A DNA stretch of 64,000 bases from assembly GCA_003543235.1 (NCBI GenBank), contig DPJA01000036.1, forward strand, positions 62,142-126,141, read 5' to 3'. Position 1 is the stretch's first letter, and each line of letters opens with the position of its first letter. This DNA comes from Lachnospiraceae bacterium (lineage in GTDB: Bacteria > Bacillota > Clostridia > Lachnospirales > Anaerotignaceae). The notes under the pieces were generated by a model. It was not told where the DNA came from and searched no databases. It saw only the letters and a program-made list of their open reading frames with translations. Below, one piece after another: positions 17,388 through 26,871 of this stretch. The position numbers and the translations under genes are program-made.

Positions 17388-18323
17388 TCAAAAAAACTTC
17401 TTTTTTTTAAAAAAAACTATACACGCCGTTACTACCATTAAACATAAAATGATAACCCCAAGATAACCATATTTCCAATTAAGTTCAGGCATATATTTAA
17501 AGTTCATGCCATACCACCCTACAATAAGTGTCAATGGAAGAAAAATTGTAGTAACTACAGTAAATATATTCATTATTTTATTAAGACTATAATTTAAAGA
17601 CGCATCTAAAGCTTCTCTAAGATGAATTAAATCATTATATAATTCTTGAGTATTATTGCAAAGATGTTCGGCTTTGTTAGCAAAAATACTAAAATATTTC
17701 AATTCCTTTTCCTCAAACAAGTCATTTCCATTTTCCTGTAATTGCACACCAATATCAAAGAGCTGTTCATAATAATTTTTTATTACGGAAAGGTCTTTTC
17801 TTAAATTAAATATATTTCTGTTTAAACCCTGATTTATTTTACCATTTACCAGATTTTGCTCCATTGTAATAATTTTCTTTTCAGTAGTTTCTATTGACTT
17901 ATTCCCATTGACCAAAAGTTTTTCCAAGACACCAAATATAATTTTTTCCAAAGATGTATTTTGATTGAACCTTCCTATGGCATCTTCAAACATTTGTTTG
18001 CAACTGCCATCATCATCAATCAACTTAACTAAAATAAATTTATTTTTTTTTATTATAAAAGCCATTCTATCTTTTGGCTCGTGAACGTTCATAACATTTA
18101 ATATATTAATTATTCCAAAGCTAAAATCATCATAAACATCAATGTCAGTACGGTAATGCGTTTGGTCCTCCATACAATCTCGAAGAATATTACTATTTAT
18201 ACCCAAATTATCAAAGTTAGCTTCTAATTCTTCTATTGTAAGATATCCCACGCTATTATTTTTATTATCTAAGTCTTTTATTTCAACTTTTTTTACTTCA
18301 TTTTCATTTAGTGTATAAAACAT
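17388..18323 (-). CDS. CorA-family divalent cation transporter
   Basis: 311 aa from the ATG at 18323, which has SD cggagg; the frame stays open upstream without a better start. A long N-terminal cytoplasmic domain rich in helices is followed by two C-terminal membrane helices. The selectivity motif GMN is present (GWYGMNFKYMPELNW). Magnesium is the usual substrate, with cobalt or zinc in some members. No M-box riboswitch is seen upstream. It is divergent from the DtxR-type regulator gene. Confidence 0.9.
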   Translation of the reverse strand: MFYTLNENEVKKVEIKDLDNKNNSVGYLTIEELEANFDNLGINSNILRDCMEDQTHYRTDIDVYDDFSFGIINILNVMNVHEPKDRMAFIIKKNKFILVKLIDDDGSCKQMFEDAIGRFNQNTSLEKIIFGVLEKLLVNGNKSIETTEKKIITMEQNLVNGKINQGLNRNIFNLRKDLSVIKNYYEQLFDIGVQLQENGNDLFEEKELKYFSIFANKAEHLCNNTQELYNDLIHLREALDASLNYSLNKIMNIFTVVTTIFLPLTLIVGWYGMNFKYMPELNWKYGYLGVIILCLMVVTACIVFFKKKKFF

Positions 18324-18496
18324 ATTTCCTCCGTTAAAAATTTCTTTGATAATTACAACTGCTGTAGTTATAAGATTTTTCAACCATCTATATTTTAAAA
18401 TTACTCTTAATTTACTACTTTATTTATTATATATTCATAGTAACATACTGTCAATTTTTGTTAGAACAGCCTCTTTGAATTTTTTTTGAAAATAAT

Positions 18497-18525
18497 TTGA
18501 AATTAACCTTGCATTATGATATTAT
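18497..18525 (+). promoter_or_regulatory. Sigma-A promoter of the DtxR-type regulator
   Basis: TTGAAA (18497-18502), 17-nt spacer, TATTAT (18520-18525), about 55 nt before the start codon. Confidence 0.7.
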
Positions 18526-18579
18526 TAAGGAAATAACAACCGTTACTCATGCAACTAATATGTAAAGAGAGGAAACCAT

Positions 18580-18945
18580 ATGAAATTGCAAGAATCTGGT
18601 GAAAATTATCTTGAAACCATTTTAATACTTGAACAAAAAAATGGAATTGCTCGTTCTGTTGATGTTGCAAATGAGTTGAACGTTTCTAAACCTAGTGTAA
18701 GTCGTGCCGTTTCCGTCCTTAAGACTGCTGGGTATGTTGAAATTGGTGCTATCAATCAACTTGTTCTTACAACCTCGGGTAGAGAGATTGCAAAACGAAT
18801 TTATGAACGTCATTGTATACTTAAAGAATATTTAATATCTATAGGTGTTAGCGAAAAAGTTGCTGCTGAAGATGCTTGTCGCATGGAGCACGTTGTTAGT
18901 GATGAATCTTTTCAATGTATAAAATCACTGTTAAAAAAGTCATAA
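18580..18945 (+). CDS. DtxR/MntR-family metal-dependent transcriptional regulator
   Basis: 121 aa. The N-terminal winged helix (ESGENYLETILILEQKNGIA, then VANELNVSKPSVSRAVSVL) is typical of DtxR/MntR. The dimerisation/metal-binding helices follow (ERHCILKEYLISIGVSEKVA, DACRMEHVVSDES) with the expected Glu, His and Cys positions. There is no SH3-like C-terminal domain, so it is of the short MntR kind. It should repress iron or manganese uptake genes when metal is bound; feoAB at 39.7-41.8 kb is a possible target. SD agagagg. Confidence 0.88.
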   Translation: MKLQESGENYLETILILEQKNGIARSVDVANELNVSKPSVSRAVSVLKTAGYVEIGAINQLVLTTSGREIAKRIYERHCILKEYLISIGVSEKVAAEDACRMEHVVSDESFQCIKSLLKKS

Positions 18946-18950
18946 CATTT

Positions 18951-18986
18951 ACGCATTGATGGTTATTGCCTCAATGCGTTTTTTTA
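18951..18986 (+). terminator. Rho-independent terminator of the DtxR-type regulator
   Basis: 9-bp stem (18951-18959 / 18971-18979) followed by a T run. Confidence 0.85.
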
Positions 18987-19060
18987 CAATTATATTAGTT
19001 TTACACAACTATTGTCGCCACTAGGCAATACTATATTCACAGTTTATCCCCTTGAAAAAT

Positions 19061-19106
19061 AAATAACCTCCTATATAATTTATTAATTAGATATAGGAGG
19101 TTATTT
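19061..19106 (-). terminator. Terminator of the BMP-type ABC transporter operon
   Basis: 16-bp perfect inverted repeat (19061-19076 / 19091-19106) with a 14-nt loop and T-rich flanks on both strands, just after the last permease gene. Confidence 0.85.
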
Positions 19107-19123
19107 TTATTTTGTAAAAAGAT

Positions 19124-20101
19124 TTATCGTTCCTCTCTGAAAAAGGCATTGCCAAGACTAGCAGGAGGTTGATTTTCTCGATTTTTCTTGAAACTTACTG
19201 CTACAAGCACTATAACTGTAGCAATATATGGGAAAATATCATATATCTGCATTGGAATACCCAATGGCACATATAAACGCATAACAGATAAAACACCAAA
19301 AACCAACGCACATATCATGGCACGAAGTGGACTCCAAGTGGCAAATATAACCAGTGCCAATGCAAGCCAACCATATCCACTAATACAATTGTTAACCCAT
19401 ACGCCAGAACAAGTCACCATAACTATATATAATCCGCCTAAAGCACAGATGCCACCGCCCATACAGGTAGAAATATATTTGTAACGAGTAACATTAATAC
19501 CTGTCGCATCAGCAGTAGCTGGGTTTTCACCAACAGCACGAAGGTTAAGCCCTACACGGGTATGGCTAAGTATCCAGCTCATTATTACGGCAATGGCAAT
19601 GGCTAAATAAACCATAACATTGTATGAAAAAAGCAGCGGTCCAACAACAGGAATAGCCGACAACCCTGAAATTCCCTTAGAAAAAGCCAACTTAGTTGTG
19701 GCAGAAACTGCAACGTATGAAGCTCCACTTGCGTTTCCCATAACCTCACCAAAAAAATTTCCAAAGCCAGTTCCAAAAATTGTGAGTGCAAGACCAGTAA
19801 CGTTCTGATTAGCATGAAAAGAAATAGTCAAGACGCCATATATAAAAGCTCCAAAGGCACCACAGAGAAATGCACAGATTATTGCAATAGTTATGGATAC
19901 CCAGCCAACAGGATTAATTACCAACTGTTCATAGTAATATGAGCCAGCAAGACCGACAACGCCTCCCATAAACATCATTCCCTCTACACCCAGGTTTAGG
20001 TTTCCAGATTTCTCTGTTAAAATTTCACCCACTGTACCAAAAAGCAGTGGCGTTCCCGCCAAAATAGCAGCTATAAAAAGCTTTATGATAATTTCACTCA
20101 T
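19124..20101 (-). CDS. ABC transporter permease, nucleoside (BMP) type, second permease
   Basis: 325 aa, 8-9 hydrophobic helices. It matches the BPD_transp_2 family as in NupQ/YufQ of Bacillus: GTPLLFGTVGEILTEKSGNL, then NLGVEGMMFMGG and the LRAVGENPATADATGINV cytoplasmic loop that contacts the ATPase. With its partner it forms the membrane channel for nucleosides. Its start overlaps the stop of the preceding permease gene by 4 nt, indicating tight coupling. Confidence 0.9.
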   Translation of the reverse strand: MSEIIIKLFIAAILAGTPLLFGTVGEILTEKSGNLNLGVEGMMFMGGVVGLAGSYYYEQLVINPVGWVSITIAIICAFLCGAFGAFIYGVLTISFHANQNVTGLALTIFGTGFGNFFGEVMGNASGASYVAVSATTKLAFSKGISGLSAIPVVGPLLFSYNVMVYLAIAIAVIMSWILSHTRVGLNLRAVGENPATADATGINVTRYKYISTCMGGGICALGGLYIVMVTCSGVWVNNCISGYGWLALALVIFATWSPLRAMICALVFGVLSVMRLYVPLGIPMQIYDIFPYIATVIVLVAVSFKKNRENQPPASLGNAFFREER

Positions 20102-21198
20102 TGTTTCTCACCCCCATTTTTGCTGCGAAAAATCAAGCGATAATTTATAAAAAATTCACAGCCAAGCATAAAGAACAATATTATACCCGTAAGCACCTCT
20201 GATGCCGAAGCTGGAATTTTGAAGTTAGTCTGTATTGTGTTGGAGCCTTTATCCAAAATAGCCAGAATAAAAGCGATAATAACCATTACAAAAGGATTAA
20301 GTTTTGCCAACCACGCAACAGTGATTGCGGTAAAGCCCACTCCACCCGCAGTTGACTCGGTCAATGTATAATCTGAACCACTAACAAGAATGAACCCAAC
20401 AAAACCTGCAATAGCTCCCGATATGAACATTGTACGAATTATAATTTTATGAACGTCCATACCGGCATATTTTGCAGTACGCTCACTTTCACCTACAACA
20501 GAAATTTCGTAACCTTGTTTACAGTACCTAAGATATATAAACATGGCAAATACCATGATTATTACAAAAATCCAACCGATATGAACACCAAAAACCTTTG
20601 GCAGTCTTGCAATTTTTTCAAACATGGCAATCTTAGGAAAACTGCTTGCCGGTGATTTCCAAGGTCCATTTTGAAGATATTTCTCAACGCCTAATATTAT
20701 GTAATTAAGCATAAGCGTAAATAGTGTTTCATTTGTGCCCCACTTTGCTTTGAATACCGCCGGTATCATTCCCCACAAACCGCCTGCAACAAAAGCCGCA
20801 ATTCCCATGGAAATTAGCAAAACCACTTTAGGCATTGAATCATACTGAAACAATGCAAAATAAGAAGCAGCAATTGCACCCGCCATAATTTGTCCCTCAG
20901 CACCTATGTTCCAAAATTTCATCTTAAATGCCGGAGCAATAGCAATGGCTGCACCAAGAAGTGGAACTGCTATCTTGATTGTTTCTGCACGAGCAGTCTT
21001 TGTGGCAAACGAACCAGTTAGGATATCTGCATAGACTGCAATTGGATTGTGACCCAAAGTAAACACAAGAATACCACCTGTTATTAGTGCCAAAAGAACT
21101 GCAACGAAACGAATAAGCAATGCCTTTGAGGAAGAAATATCAGTGCGTTTAGCTATACGAACAAAGGGTTCTTTATTTTCTACAACAGTTTTACTCAT
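20098..21198 (-). CDS. ABC transporter permease, nucleoside (BMP) type, first permease
   Basis: 366 aa from the ATG at 21198 (SD gaggggg). The longer frame to 21222 lacks an SD and would overlap the ATPase gene further. A NupP/YufP-like BPD_transp_2 permease: a first helix (FVAVLLALITGGILVFTLGH), then NIGAEGQIMAGAIAASYFAL and the coupling loop GESERTAKYAGMDV. It overlaps the ATPase gene by 8 nt. Confidence 0.9.
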   Translation of the reverse strand: MSKTVVENKEPFVRIAKRTDISSSKALLIRFVAVLLALITGGILVFTLGHNPIAVYADILTGSFATKTARAETIKIAVPLLGAAIAIAPAFKMKFWNIGAEGQIMAGAIAASYFALFQYDSMPKVVLLISMGIAAFVAGGLWGMIPAVFKAKWGTNETLFTLMLNYIILGVEKYLQNGPWKSPASSFPKIAMFEKIARLPKVFGVHIGWIFVIIMVFAMFIYLRYCKQGYEISVVGESERTAKYAGMDVHKIIIRTMFISGAIAGFVGFILVSGSDYTLTESTAGGVGFTAITVAWLAKLNPFVMVIIAFILAILDKGSNTIQTNFKIPASASEVLTGIILFFMLGCEFFINYRLIFRSKNGGEKQ

Positions 21199-22741
21199 TA
21201 ACCGTTTCCCCCTCTTCTGCAATCTGAGTCATCATAAGACCAATCTGTTCCTTTGTAGCCGTACGTCCATCTACTATACCGCTAACCTTGCCACCGCAAA
21301 GCACCAAGATACGGTCACACAACTCAAGCAATACATCCAAATCTTCGCCTATATATATAACCGCAACTCCTTTTGACTTCTGCTGGTTAAGCAGGTTATA
21401 TATAGTATAAGATGAATTGATGTCCAGACCACGAACTGGATAAGCCGCCATAATTACCGTTGGTGCAGAGGCAATCTCTCGACCAAGCAATACCTTCTGA
21501 ACATTTCCACCTGAGAGTTGTCGTACAGGAGTGTTTATGCCCGGAGTAACCACCTTTAGCTTGCCACGCACCTCTTCTGCCAGCTTTTTGGGCAATCGAC
21601 GGTCAACAAAAGCAGACTTACCTCTGCGATAACTTCTTAGCATCATATTGTCAACCATGCCCATATCTGCCACAAGGCCCATTCCAAGACGGTCCTCTGG
21701 CACAAAAGCAAGAGAAATACCCATTTGTCTTATATCCATAGGATTCTTGCCAACCAAGTCATCCACATTTTCATGCCCATCTTCACCACTATGGTAAAGT
21801 ATTGAGCCTTCTTTTAAATGCTGAAGTCCTGCAATGGCTTCGCAAAGTTCTCTCTGTCCACTTCCTGCAATTCCTGCCACGCCAAGTATTTCTCCTCCAA
21901 ACGCAGTGAATGATACCTTGTCCAGCACAGATAGTCCCTCATCACTAATACAAGATACATTTTTAATTTCAAGACGCTTGCTAAGTTTTTCACTTTTAGG
22001 TCTGTCTATATTAAGCGATACAGCGTGACCTACCATCATGTCCGTAAGCTGCTGTGGATTAGTTTCATTTGTATTTACTGTATCTATATACTCACCCTTA
22101 CGTAGAACTGCAACCTTGTCCGAAATGTCCATAACCTCATTAAGTTTATGGGTTATGATGATAATTGCTTTGCCGTCTTTTTTCATATTGCGTAAAACTT
22201 CAAAGAGCTTGTTAGTTTCTTGTGGTGTAAGCACTGCAGTAGGTTCGTCAAGAATTAATATATTTGCTCCACGATAAAGCACCTTGATAATTTCTGCTGT
22301 CTGCTTTTCCGAAACCGACATATCATATATCTTACGATTTGGATCAAGCACAAAACCATATTTTTGACTAATTTTAGTGACCTCATCAGCAATAGTCTTA
22401 CGATTAAGCTTACTCTTGCCCGTAAGTCCAAGGACAATATTTTCAGCTGCAGTGAATACATCCACCAACTTAAAATGCTGGTGTACCATTCCAATTCCAA
22501 GATTAAAAGCATCTTTTGGCGAACGAATGGTAACTTCCCTTCCATCTACACTTATTGTACCACTATCTGGAAAATAAATTCCCGATAACATATTCATCAA
22601 AGTTGTCTTGCCACTGCCATTTTCCCCTAAGAGAGCCAGAATTTCTCCACAGTTAACCGTCAGACTTACATTACTATTGGCAATCACGTTTCCAAATTTT
22701 TTGGTGATGTTCTTTAGTTCTATGGCACTTGTAATGCTCAT
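21191..22741 (-). CDS. ABC transporter ATP-binding protein, two ABC domains (nucleoside type)
   Basis: 516 aa from the ATG at 22741 (SD gaggag). The N-terminal ABC domain has Walker A GENGSGKTT, signature MSVSEKQ and Walker B LILDEPTAVLTP. The C-terminal ABC domain is degenerate: AGIAGSGQRE replaces Walker A, with signature LSGGNVQKVLLGRE and a Walker-B region VIMAAYPVRGLDI. This is the normal asymmetry of the sugar/nucleoside class (NupO/YufO, RbsA). It drives both permeases. A hairpin separates it from the lipoprotein gene. Confidence 0.92.
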   Translation of the reverse strand: MSITSAIELKNITKKFGNVIANSNVSLTVNCGEILALLGENGSGKTTLMNMLSGIYFPDSGTISVDGREVTIRSPKDAFNLGIGMVHQHFKLVDVFTAAENIVLGLTGKSKLNRKTIADEVTKISQKYGFVLDPNRKIYDMSVSEKQTAEIIKVLYRGANILILDEPTAVLTPQETNKLFEVLRNMKKDGKAIIIITHKLNEVMDISDKVAVLRKGEYIDTVNTNETNPQQLTDMMVGHAVSLNIDRPKSEKLSKRLEIKNVSCISDEGLSVLDKVSFTAFGGEILGVAGIAGSGQRELCEAIAGLQHLKEGSILYHSGEDGHENVDDLVGKNPMDIRQMGISLAFVPEDRLGMGLVADMGMVDNMMLRSYRRGKSAFVDRRLPKKLAEEVRGKLKVVTPGINTPVRQLSGGNVQKVLLGREIASAPTVIMAAYPVRGLDINSSYTIYNLLNQQKSKGVAVIYIGEDLDVLLELCDRILVLCGGKVSGIVDGRTATKEQIGLMMTQIAEEGETVNE

Positions 22742-22840
22742 GCAATCACTCCTCACATTTTTAAAACAATTGATGGCTATCTCCATCTTCAACAGGGATA
22801 CCCATTAACTGTTTTAGTTGGTTTCATAAATATAACGCCA

Positions 22841-22872
22841 AAAGAGGAGCCGCAAATGCGGCTCCGCCTCTG
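22841..22872 (-). terminator. Intercistronic hairpin after the BMP lipoprotein gene
   Basis: GGAGCCGC (22846-22853), a 4-nt loop and GCGGCTCC (22858-22865), followed on the minus strand by TCTTTT. A partial terminator or stabilising hairpin here would let the binding protein outnumber the ATPase and permeases. Confidence 0.75.
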
Positions 22873-22897
22873 GAGTCTAAAAAAGCAAGGATTAATA

Positions 22898-24067
22898 TTA
22901 TCCAAGAATATTGATACCCTTAAGAATGAAAGACCATGAAGGAGCACTTACTTCACTGCTTTCAGCATAATGATCTCCTGCTGCAACTACTTCTTTGCCA
23001 TCAACATCATAAAGAGGACCTTCAAAAACATTTAATGTTCCATCCTTAATAGCTGCTGCCGCTGTGTCAATTGCCTCCTGTGTACCTTCAGCAGCAATTG
23101 CTGTGTTAAGAGGTGAAAGATATACAGCACCGTCAGCATAGCCCTTGCACCAGTCAACATCAATATTTTCTCCATTAATTACGCACTGAACCGCATATGT
23201 TAAATAGATGCTCCAATCAGAACGAGCAGAAATTAATGATGCGTTAGGAGCAGCTTCAATCATATCAGCGTTGTAGCCAACCTGCCAAACACCGTTTGCT
23301 TCAGCAGTAGTAGCTGTTGCTGTTGAGTCGGAGTGCTGACCAATAACATCACAGCCACCATCAATAAGTGCCTGAGCAACCTTAGCCTCAGTTGTTGGGT
23401 CATTCCAGCTGTTTGTATACATAACATCCATTGTCACATCAGGGTTAACGGATTTTGCACCAAGATAAAATGCTGAATAGCCTGAGATAACCTCAGCATA
23501 TGGATATGCAGCAACATAGCCAAGTTTATTTGTTTTAGTTTTAAGACCTGCAGCAATACCTGTAAGGTAACGAGCCTCATAAATTGATGTGAAATAGTTA
23601 TGAACATTTTTTAAACCTGAACTAGCAGCTTTGTTACCAGTAGCATGGCAAAACTGAACATCAGGATATTCTTCAGCAATGGCAAGCATATAGTCCTCAA
23701 AGCCAAAGCTTGTACAGAAAATGATGTTACAGCCAGCCTCTACAAGTTCACGAATAGCAGTGTCGCACTCTGAACTCTCACTTACATTATACTTGTTAAT
23801 GATTTGGTCGTCTTTAAGCCCAAGATTTTCCTGCATCTTTTTTGTACCTAAATCATGGTTGTAAGTATAACCCATGTCGGATGCGTCTGAGATGTGAACA
23901 AATCCCACCTTAATATTTTCGGCAGTTATACCTGTTCCCTCCGCAGCAGGTTCAGTAGCTTTAGCAGGTTCAGTTGTCTTAGTTTCAGAGCTGTCTGTTC
24001 CTCCGCACGCAGCAAGTCCAAGGACCATAGCACTGATAAGAAGTAGAGTAATTAATTTCTTTTTCAT
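22898..24067 (-). CDS. BMP-family substrate-binding lipoprotein (nucleoside ABC transporter)
   Basis: 389 aa. The signal peptide MKKKLITLLLISAMVLGLAA ends at lipobox Cys21, so the mature protein is lipid-anchored outside the membrane. A Thr/Pro/Glu-rich linker follows. The BMP fold begins at IKVGFVHISDASDMGYTYNH and includes GTKKMQENLGL and GCDVIGQHSDSTATATTA. In Bacillus and Spirochaetes this family binds purine nucleosides. First gene of the operon, with SD aggagg. The region ahead carries a candidate operator. Confidence 0.92.
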   Translation of the reverse strand: MKKKLITLLLISAMVLGLAACGGTDSSETKTTEPAKATEPAAEGTGITAENIKVGFVHISDASDMGYTYNHDLGTKKMQENLGLKDDQIINKYNVSESSECDTAIRELVEAGCNIIFCTSFGFEDYMLAIAEEYPDVQFCHATGNKAASSGLKNVHNYFTSIYEARYLTGIAAGLKTKTNKLGYVAAYPYAEVISGYSAFYLGAKSVNPDVTMDVMYTNSWNDPTTEAKVAQALIDGGCDVIGQHSDSTATATTAEANGVWQVGYNADMIEAAPNASLISARSDWSIYLTYAVQCVINGENIDVDWCKGYADGAVYLSPLNTAIAAEGTQEAIDTAAAAIKDGTLNVFEGPLYDVDGKEVVAAGDHYAESSEVSAPSWSFILKGINILG

Positions 24068-24103
24068 GTTTTTTCCTCCTAAGTATTTTTAATATTTATT
24101 ATA

Positions 24104-24122
24104 TTGTTGTTTAATACAACAA
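24104..24122. promoter_or_regulatory. Candidate operator ahead of the BMP operon
   Basis: 7-bp arms ttgttgt / acaacaa with a 5-nt spacer, between the promoter and the start codon. A plausible repressor site; the protein is unknown. Confidence 0.3.
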
Positions 24123-24153
24123 ATTGATACCCAAATTTCAATAAACCTTATAC

Positions 24154-24181
24154 TATATATACTTCGCACATATTGTATCAA
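24154..24181 (-). promoter_or_regulatory. Probable sigma-A promoter of the BMP operon
   Basis: On the minus strand TTGATA (24181-24176), 16-nt spacer, TATATA (24159-24154). It gives a leader of about 85 nt. The rest of the gap up to 24346 is AT-rich and holds nothing I can assign; no purine riboswitch core is seen. Confidence 0.5.
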
Positions 24182-24346
24182 AAAAATCTTTCCTCGTCAT
24201 CCATTTTTTACATAAAACTTACTTTTTTGCACAAAAACGTCACTTTTTGCCCTTTAACTCTAAACAATATCAAAAAAATTAACTAATAAAGTTAGTTTAT
24301 TTCTTTACGCAAAGTATGATTTTGGGTATATTCTTATATTTAAATA

Positions 24347-24376
24347 ATAACAGGAACTTTTGCCAGCTCCTGTTAT
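24347..24376 (-). terminator. Terminator of dpaAB
   Basis: 9-bp stem (24347-24355 / 24368-24376) with a 12-nt loop. The minus-strand tail is A/T-rich (ttatttaaat). It lies 42 nt past the dpaB stop. Confidence 0.65.
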
Positions 24377-24417
24377 ATTTTAAAAAGTATTATTGTTATT
24401 TCTAATATTCATTTAAT

Positions 24418-24996
24418 TTATACAATAACTGGCTGAATTTGTTTTCCATCTAAGGCTTTTTCCAGCGTATTAATAATTAATTCTGTATGAGCTATCATCG
24501 AGGTTGGCTTTTTTTCAGAATTATCCTGACCAAAAGGAACAAAATACATATTTTTAATGTTAAGAAGTTCTCCTATATTTTTAAAGTTTATGCCTAAAGC
24601 ATCGTTTGTTGAAACGGAAATTACCAGTGGCCTCCCGTTGCGTATATGTGCTTTTGCAGCCATAAGCACAGAAGTATCTGTAATTCCATTTACAAGTTTT
24701 GCTAAAGTGTTTCCTGTGCAAGGAGCAATTATAAGAATATCAAGGTATGCGTTTGGACCAATTGGTTCAGCTTCTTCAATTGTTAGAATTGGTTTGTTCC
24801 CTGTCAGCATAGAAATTCGTTTGATATATTCCTTTGCATCTCCAAATCTTGAATCCATAGTTTGCACATTTTTAGAAAAAATAGGGAATACATTTGCACC
24901 CTCATCCACCAGATTTTTCACTTGAATTTCTATTTTATCAAAAGTGCAAAATGAACCTGTAATAGCTATTCCTACGTTTTTGCCATTAAGTTTCAT
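24418..24996 (-). CDS. dpaB: Dipicolinate synthase subunit B
   Basis: 192 aa flavoprotein-fold subunit (SpoVFB). It begins NGKNVGIAITGSFCTFDKIE, and the family core IIAPCTGNTLAKLVNGITDT is clear. With DpaA it oxidises dihydrodipicolinate to dipicolinic acid in the mother cell; calcium dipicolinate then fills the spore core. It is 13 nt after dpaA, so the two form an operon, as in Bacillus spoVF. SD aaggagga. Confidence 0.95.
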   Translation of the reverse strand: MKLNGKNVGIAITGSFCTFDKIEIQVKNLVDEGANVFPIFSKNVQTMDSRFGDAKEYIKRISMLTGNKPILTIEEAEPIGPNAYLDILIIAPCTGNTLAKLVNGITDTSVLMAAKAHIRNGRPLVISVSTNDALGINFKNIGELLNIKNMYFVPFGQDNSEKKPTSMIAHTELIINTLEKALDGKQIQPVIV

Positions 24997-25009
24997 ATAA
25001 AATTCCTCC

Positions 25010-25837
25010 TTATAAACAACTTATAACTGCATGAAATAATATGTCTGCACTTGCCTCTGGTGAAAATTTGCCGGGAAGCCCAAGACACAAATTAGCGTTT
25101 ATGCCTAAAGATTTACAATATTTAAAATCAACTCCGCCTGGGGTGGAAGAAATATCAATTATGACAACATCTTTCTTCATCAAATCAATAAAATCTTTTT
25201 TGATTATTAATTCTGGAACAGTGTTAATAATCAAATCAAACTCACTTATTATACCTTCTACATCTTTAATATTAACCGTTTCTAGTCCCAAAGAAAAAGC
25301 AGTAGCAAGCTTTTTGTCATTTCTTCCAGCAACAGTTATATGTGCATCAAGTGCCTTAAACTTTTGTGCAATAACTTTACCGCACCTGCCATATCCAAAA
25401 ACCAGACATTTACTATTATGCAAATTTTTAGTGCTAAGTCGAATTGCTTCTGCAATTGTTCCCTCTGCAGTAGCCACTGCATTTTTTATGCTTACTTCCT
25501 CCATATCCATAAAATCAAAATACATAACATTCATTTTTTGAAGCTCACTTTTTATGTTTTGAGGAATAATCCCTCCAAAAACTGTATGCCTTGAATTGAT
25601 ATAACTTAAAAAATCTTCGATATTTAAATCATCCAGATTTTGTGCTGAAAAAATATTTTCTTTGTCTTTTGTGAAAGGCACAGGACATATTATTATATCT
25701 GAATTTTCAATTGCATTCTTTAATGAAAAATCGCTATTTGTATAGAAATAAACTTCTGTATTCGCCCCGTTTTTTTTAAGTTTTTCAGCTAAATAAAGTT
25801 GGCGTAAATCTCCGCCAAGCACCAAAAAGTTTTTCAA
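25010..25837 (-). CDS. dpaA: Dipicolinate synthase subunit A
   Basis: 275 aa (SpoVFA). A Rossmann domain with GYGRCGKVIAQKF binds NAD(P). The N-terminus is KNFLVLGGDLRQLYLAEKL and the C-terminus has STPGGVDFKYCKSLGI and LCLGLPGKFSPEASAD, all diagnostic of the family. The start is TTG with SD ggggag. It should be expressed late in the mother cell from the sigma-K-like promoter at 25864-25891. Divergent from dapA, which makes the precursor pathway intermediate. Confidence 0.95.
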   Translation of the reverse strand: MKNFLVLGGDLRQLYLAEKLKKNGANTEVYFYTNSDFSLKNAIENSDIIICPVPFTKDKENIFSAQNLDDLNIEDFLSYINSRHTVFGGIIPQNIKSELQKMNVMYFDFMDMEEVSIKNAVATAEGTIAEAIRLSTKNLHNSKCLVFGYGRCGKVIAQKFKALDAHITVAGRNDKKLATAFSLGLETVNIKDVEGIISEFDLIINTVPELIIKKDFIDLMKKDVVIIDISSTPGGVDFKYCKSLGINANLCLGLPGKFSPEASADILFHAVISCL

Positions 25838-25863
25838 TTACAACTCACTCCCCTCTTAGTTGT

Positions 25864-25891
25864 TAATATATGATTTTAAAAAAGTATTGGT
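25864..25891 (-). promoter_or_regulatory. Sigma-K promoter of dpaAB
   Basis: On the minus strand -35 AC (25891-25890), 17-nt spacer, -10 CATATATTA (25872-25864), a full match to CATANNNTA. The expected start gives a leader of about 20 nt. It fits the known sigma-K control of spoVF in Bacillus. Confidence 0.7.
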
Positions 25892-25959
25892 GTTGAGTAC
25901 CAAAGCTTATTTTTTTTCATAATATCTATTACTAAGAATTTTTGATGGGAATGATTTGT

Positions 25960-26850
25960 TTGAAAAAGACCATTTTTAAAGGTTCAGCAACGGCGATTGT
26001 CACTCCTATGGACAAAAAAGGTAATGTTGATTTTAAATCACTAAAAAATATTCTTGATTTTCAATTAAAAAATGATACAGACGCAATTGTTGTTACAGCA
26101 ACAACAGGTGAAAATGCAACCCTTGATGACAATGAACATTTATCTGTAATAAAATATACAATTGATTATATTAATAAAAGAGTGCCTGTTATAGCAAGCA
26201 CCGGCAGCAATAACACAGCTCATGCAATTTTTATGTCTAAAGAAGCAGAACAAATGGGTGCAGATGCACTTTTACAAGTAACCCCATACTACAATAAAAC
26301 TTCTCAAGCAGGACTTATAAGCCATTTTACAACAATAGGAAATAGTATTAATATTCCTATGATTTTATATAATGTTTCAAGCAGAACTGGAATGAGCATT
26401 ACGCCAGAAACATATTTAGAGCTATCAAAACACCACAATATTTATGCCACAAAGGAGGCTAGCGGCGACATATCCTTGATAGCAAAAGTTGCAGCGTTAT
26501 GTGGTGACAATCTTACAATCTATTCCGGAAATGATGACCAAACTTTGCCTATTCTTTCTTTAGGTGGCAAAGGTGTTATTTCAGTTTTGGGAAATATAAT
26601 GCCAAAAGAAGTGCATAATATGTGTATGTATTATTTTTCAGGCATGGTTGAAGAAAGCATGAATCTACAGCTTGAACTTCTTGATATTATGAATACGATG
26701 TTCTGTGATATTAATCCTATCCCTGTAAAAACTGCATTGGGATTGATGGGGCTTTGTGAACCAAATTGTAGATTGCCTCTGGTAAGCTTAAATAAAAAAA
26801 ACAAGAACGAATTAAAAAAAGTAATGCTCAAACACCAGCTTATAAAGTAA
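25960..26850 (+). CDS. dapA: 4-hydroxy-tetrahydrodipicolinate synthase
   Basis: 296 aa from the TTG at 25960. In-frame ATGs at 25945 and 25951 are alternatives; only the TTG has an SD-like ggga at reasonable spacing, and it gives the standard length. Catalytic residues seen: the TT pair in VVTATTGENATL, Tyr in YNVSSRTGM with the substrate-binding Arg, and the Schiff-base Lys in YATKEASGD. It condenses pyruvate with aspartate semialdehyde. Placed back to back with dpaAB and 21 nt before asnB. It may be the sole DapA or a sporulation-linked paralogue. Confidence 0.93.
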   Translation: MKKTIFKGSATAIVTPMDKKGNVDFKSLKNILDFQLKNDTDAIVVTATTGENATLDDNEHLSVIKYTIDYINKRVPVIASTGSNNTAHAIFMSKEAEQMGADALLQVTPYYNKTSQAGLISHFTTIGNSINIPMILYNVSSRTGMSITPETYLELSKHHNIYATKEASGDISLIAKVAALCGDNLTIYSGNDDQTLPILSLGGKGVISVLGNIMPKEVHNMCMYYFSGMVEESMNLQLELLDIMNTMFCDINPIPVKTALGLMGLCEPNCRLPLVSLNKKNKNELKKVMLKHQLIK

Positions 26851-26871
26851 ATAAGATTTGGAGGCAAAAAT

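Noticed and set aside
24068..24417. Purine riboswitch upstream of the nucleoside transporter
   Set aside because: The three-way-junction core sequences are not seen on the minus strand; only a promoter and a small dyad.
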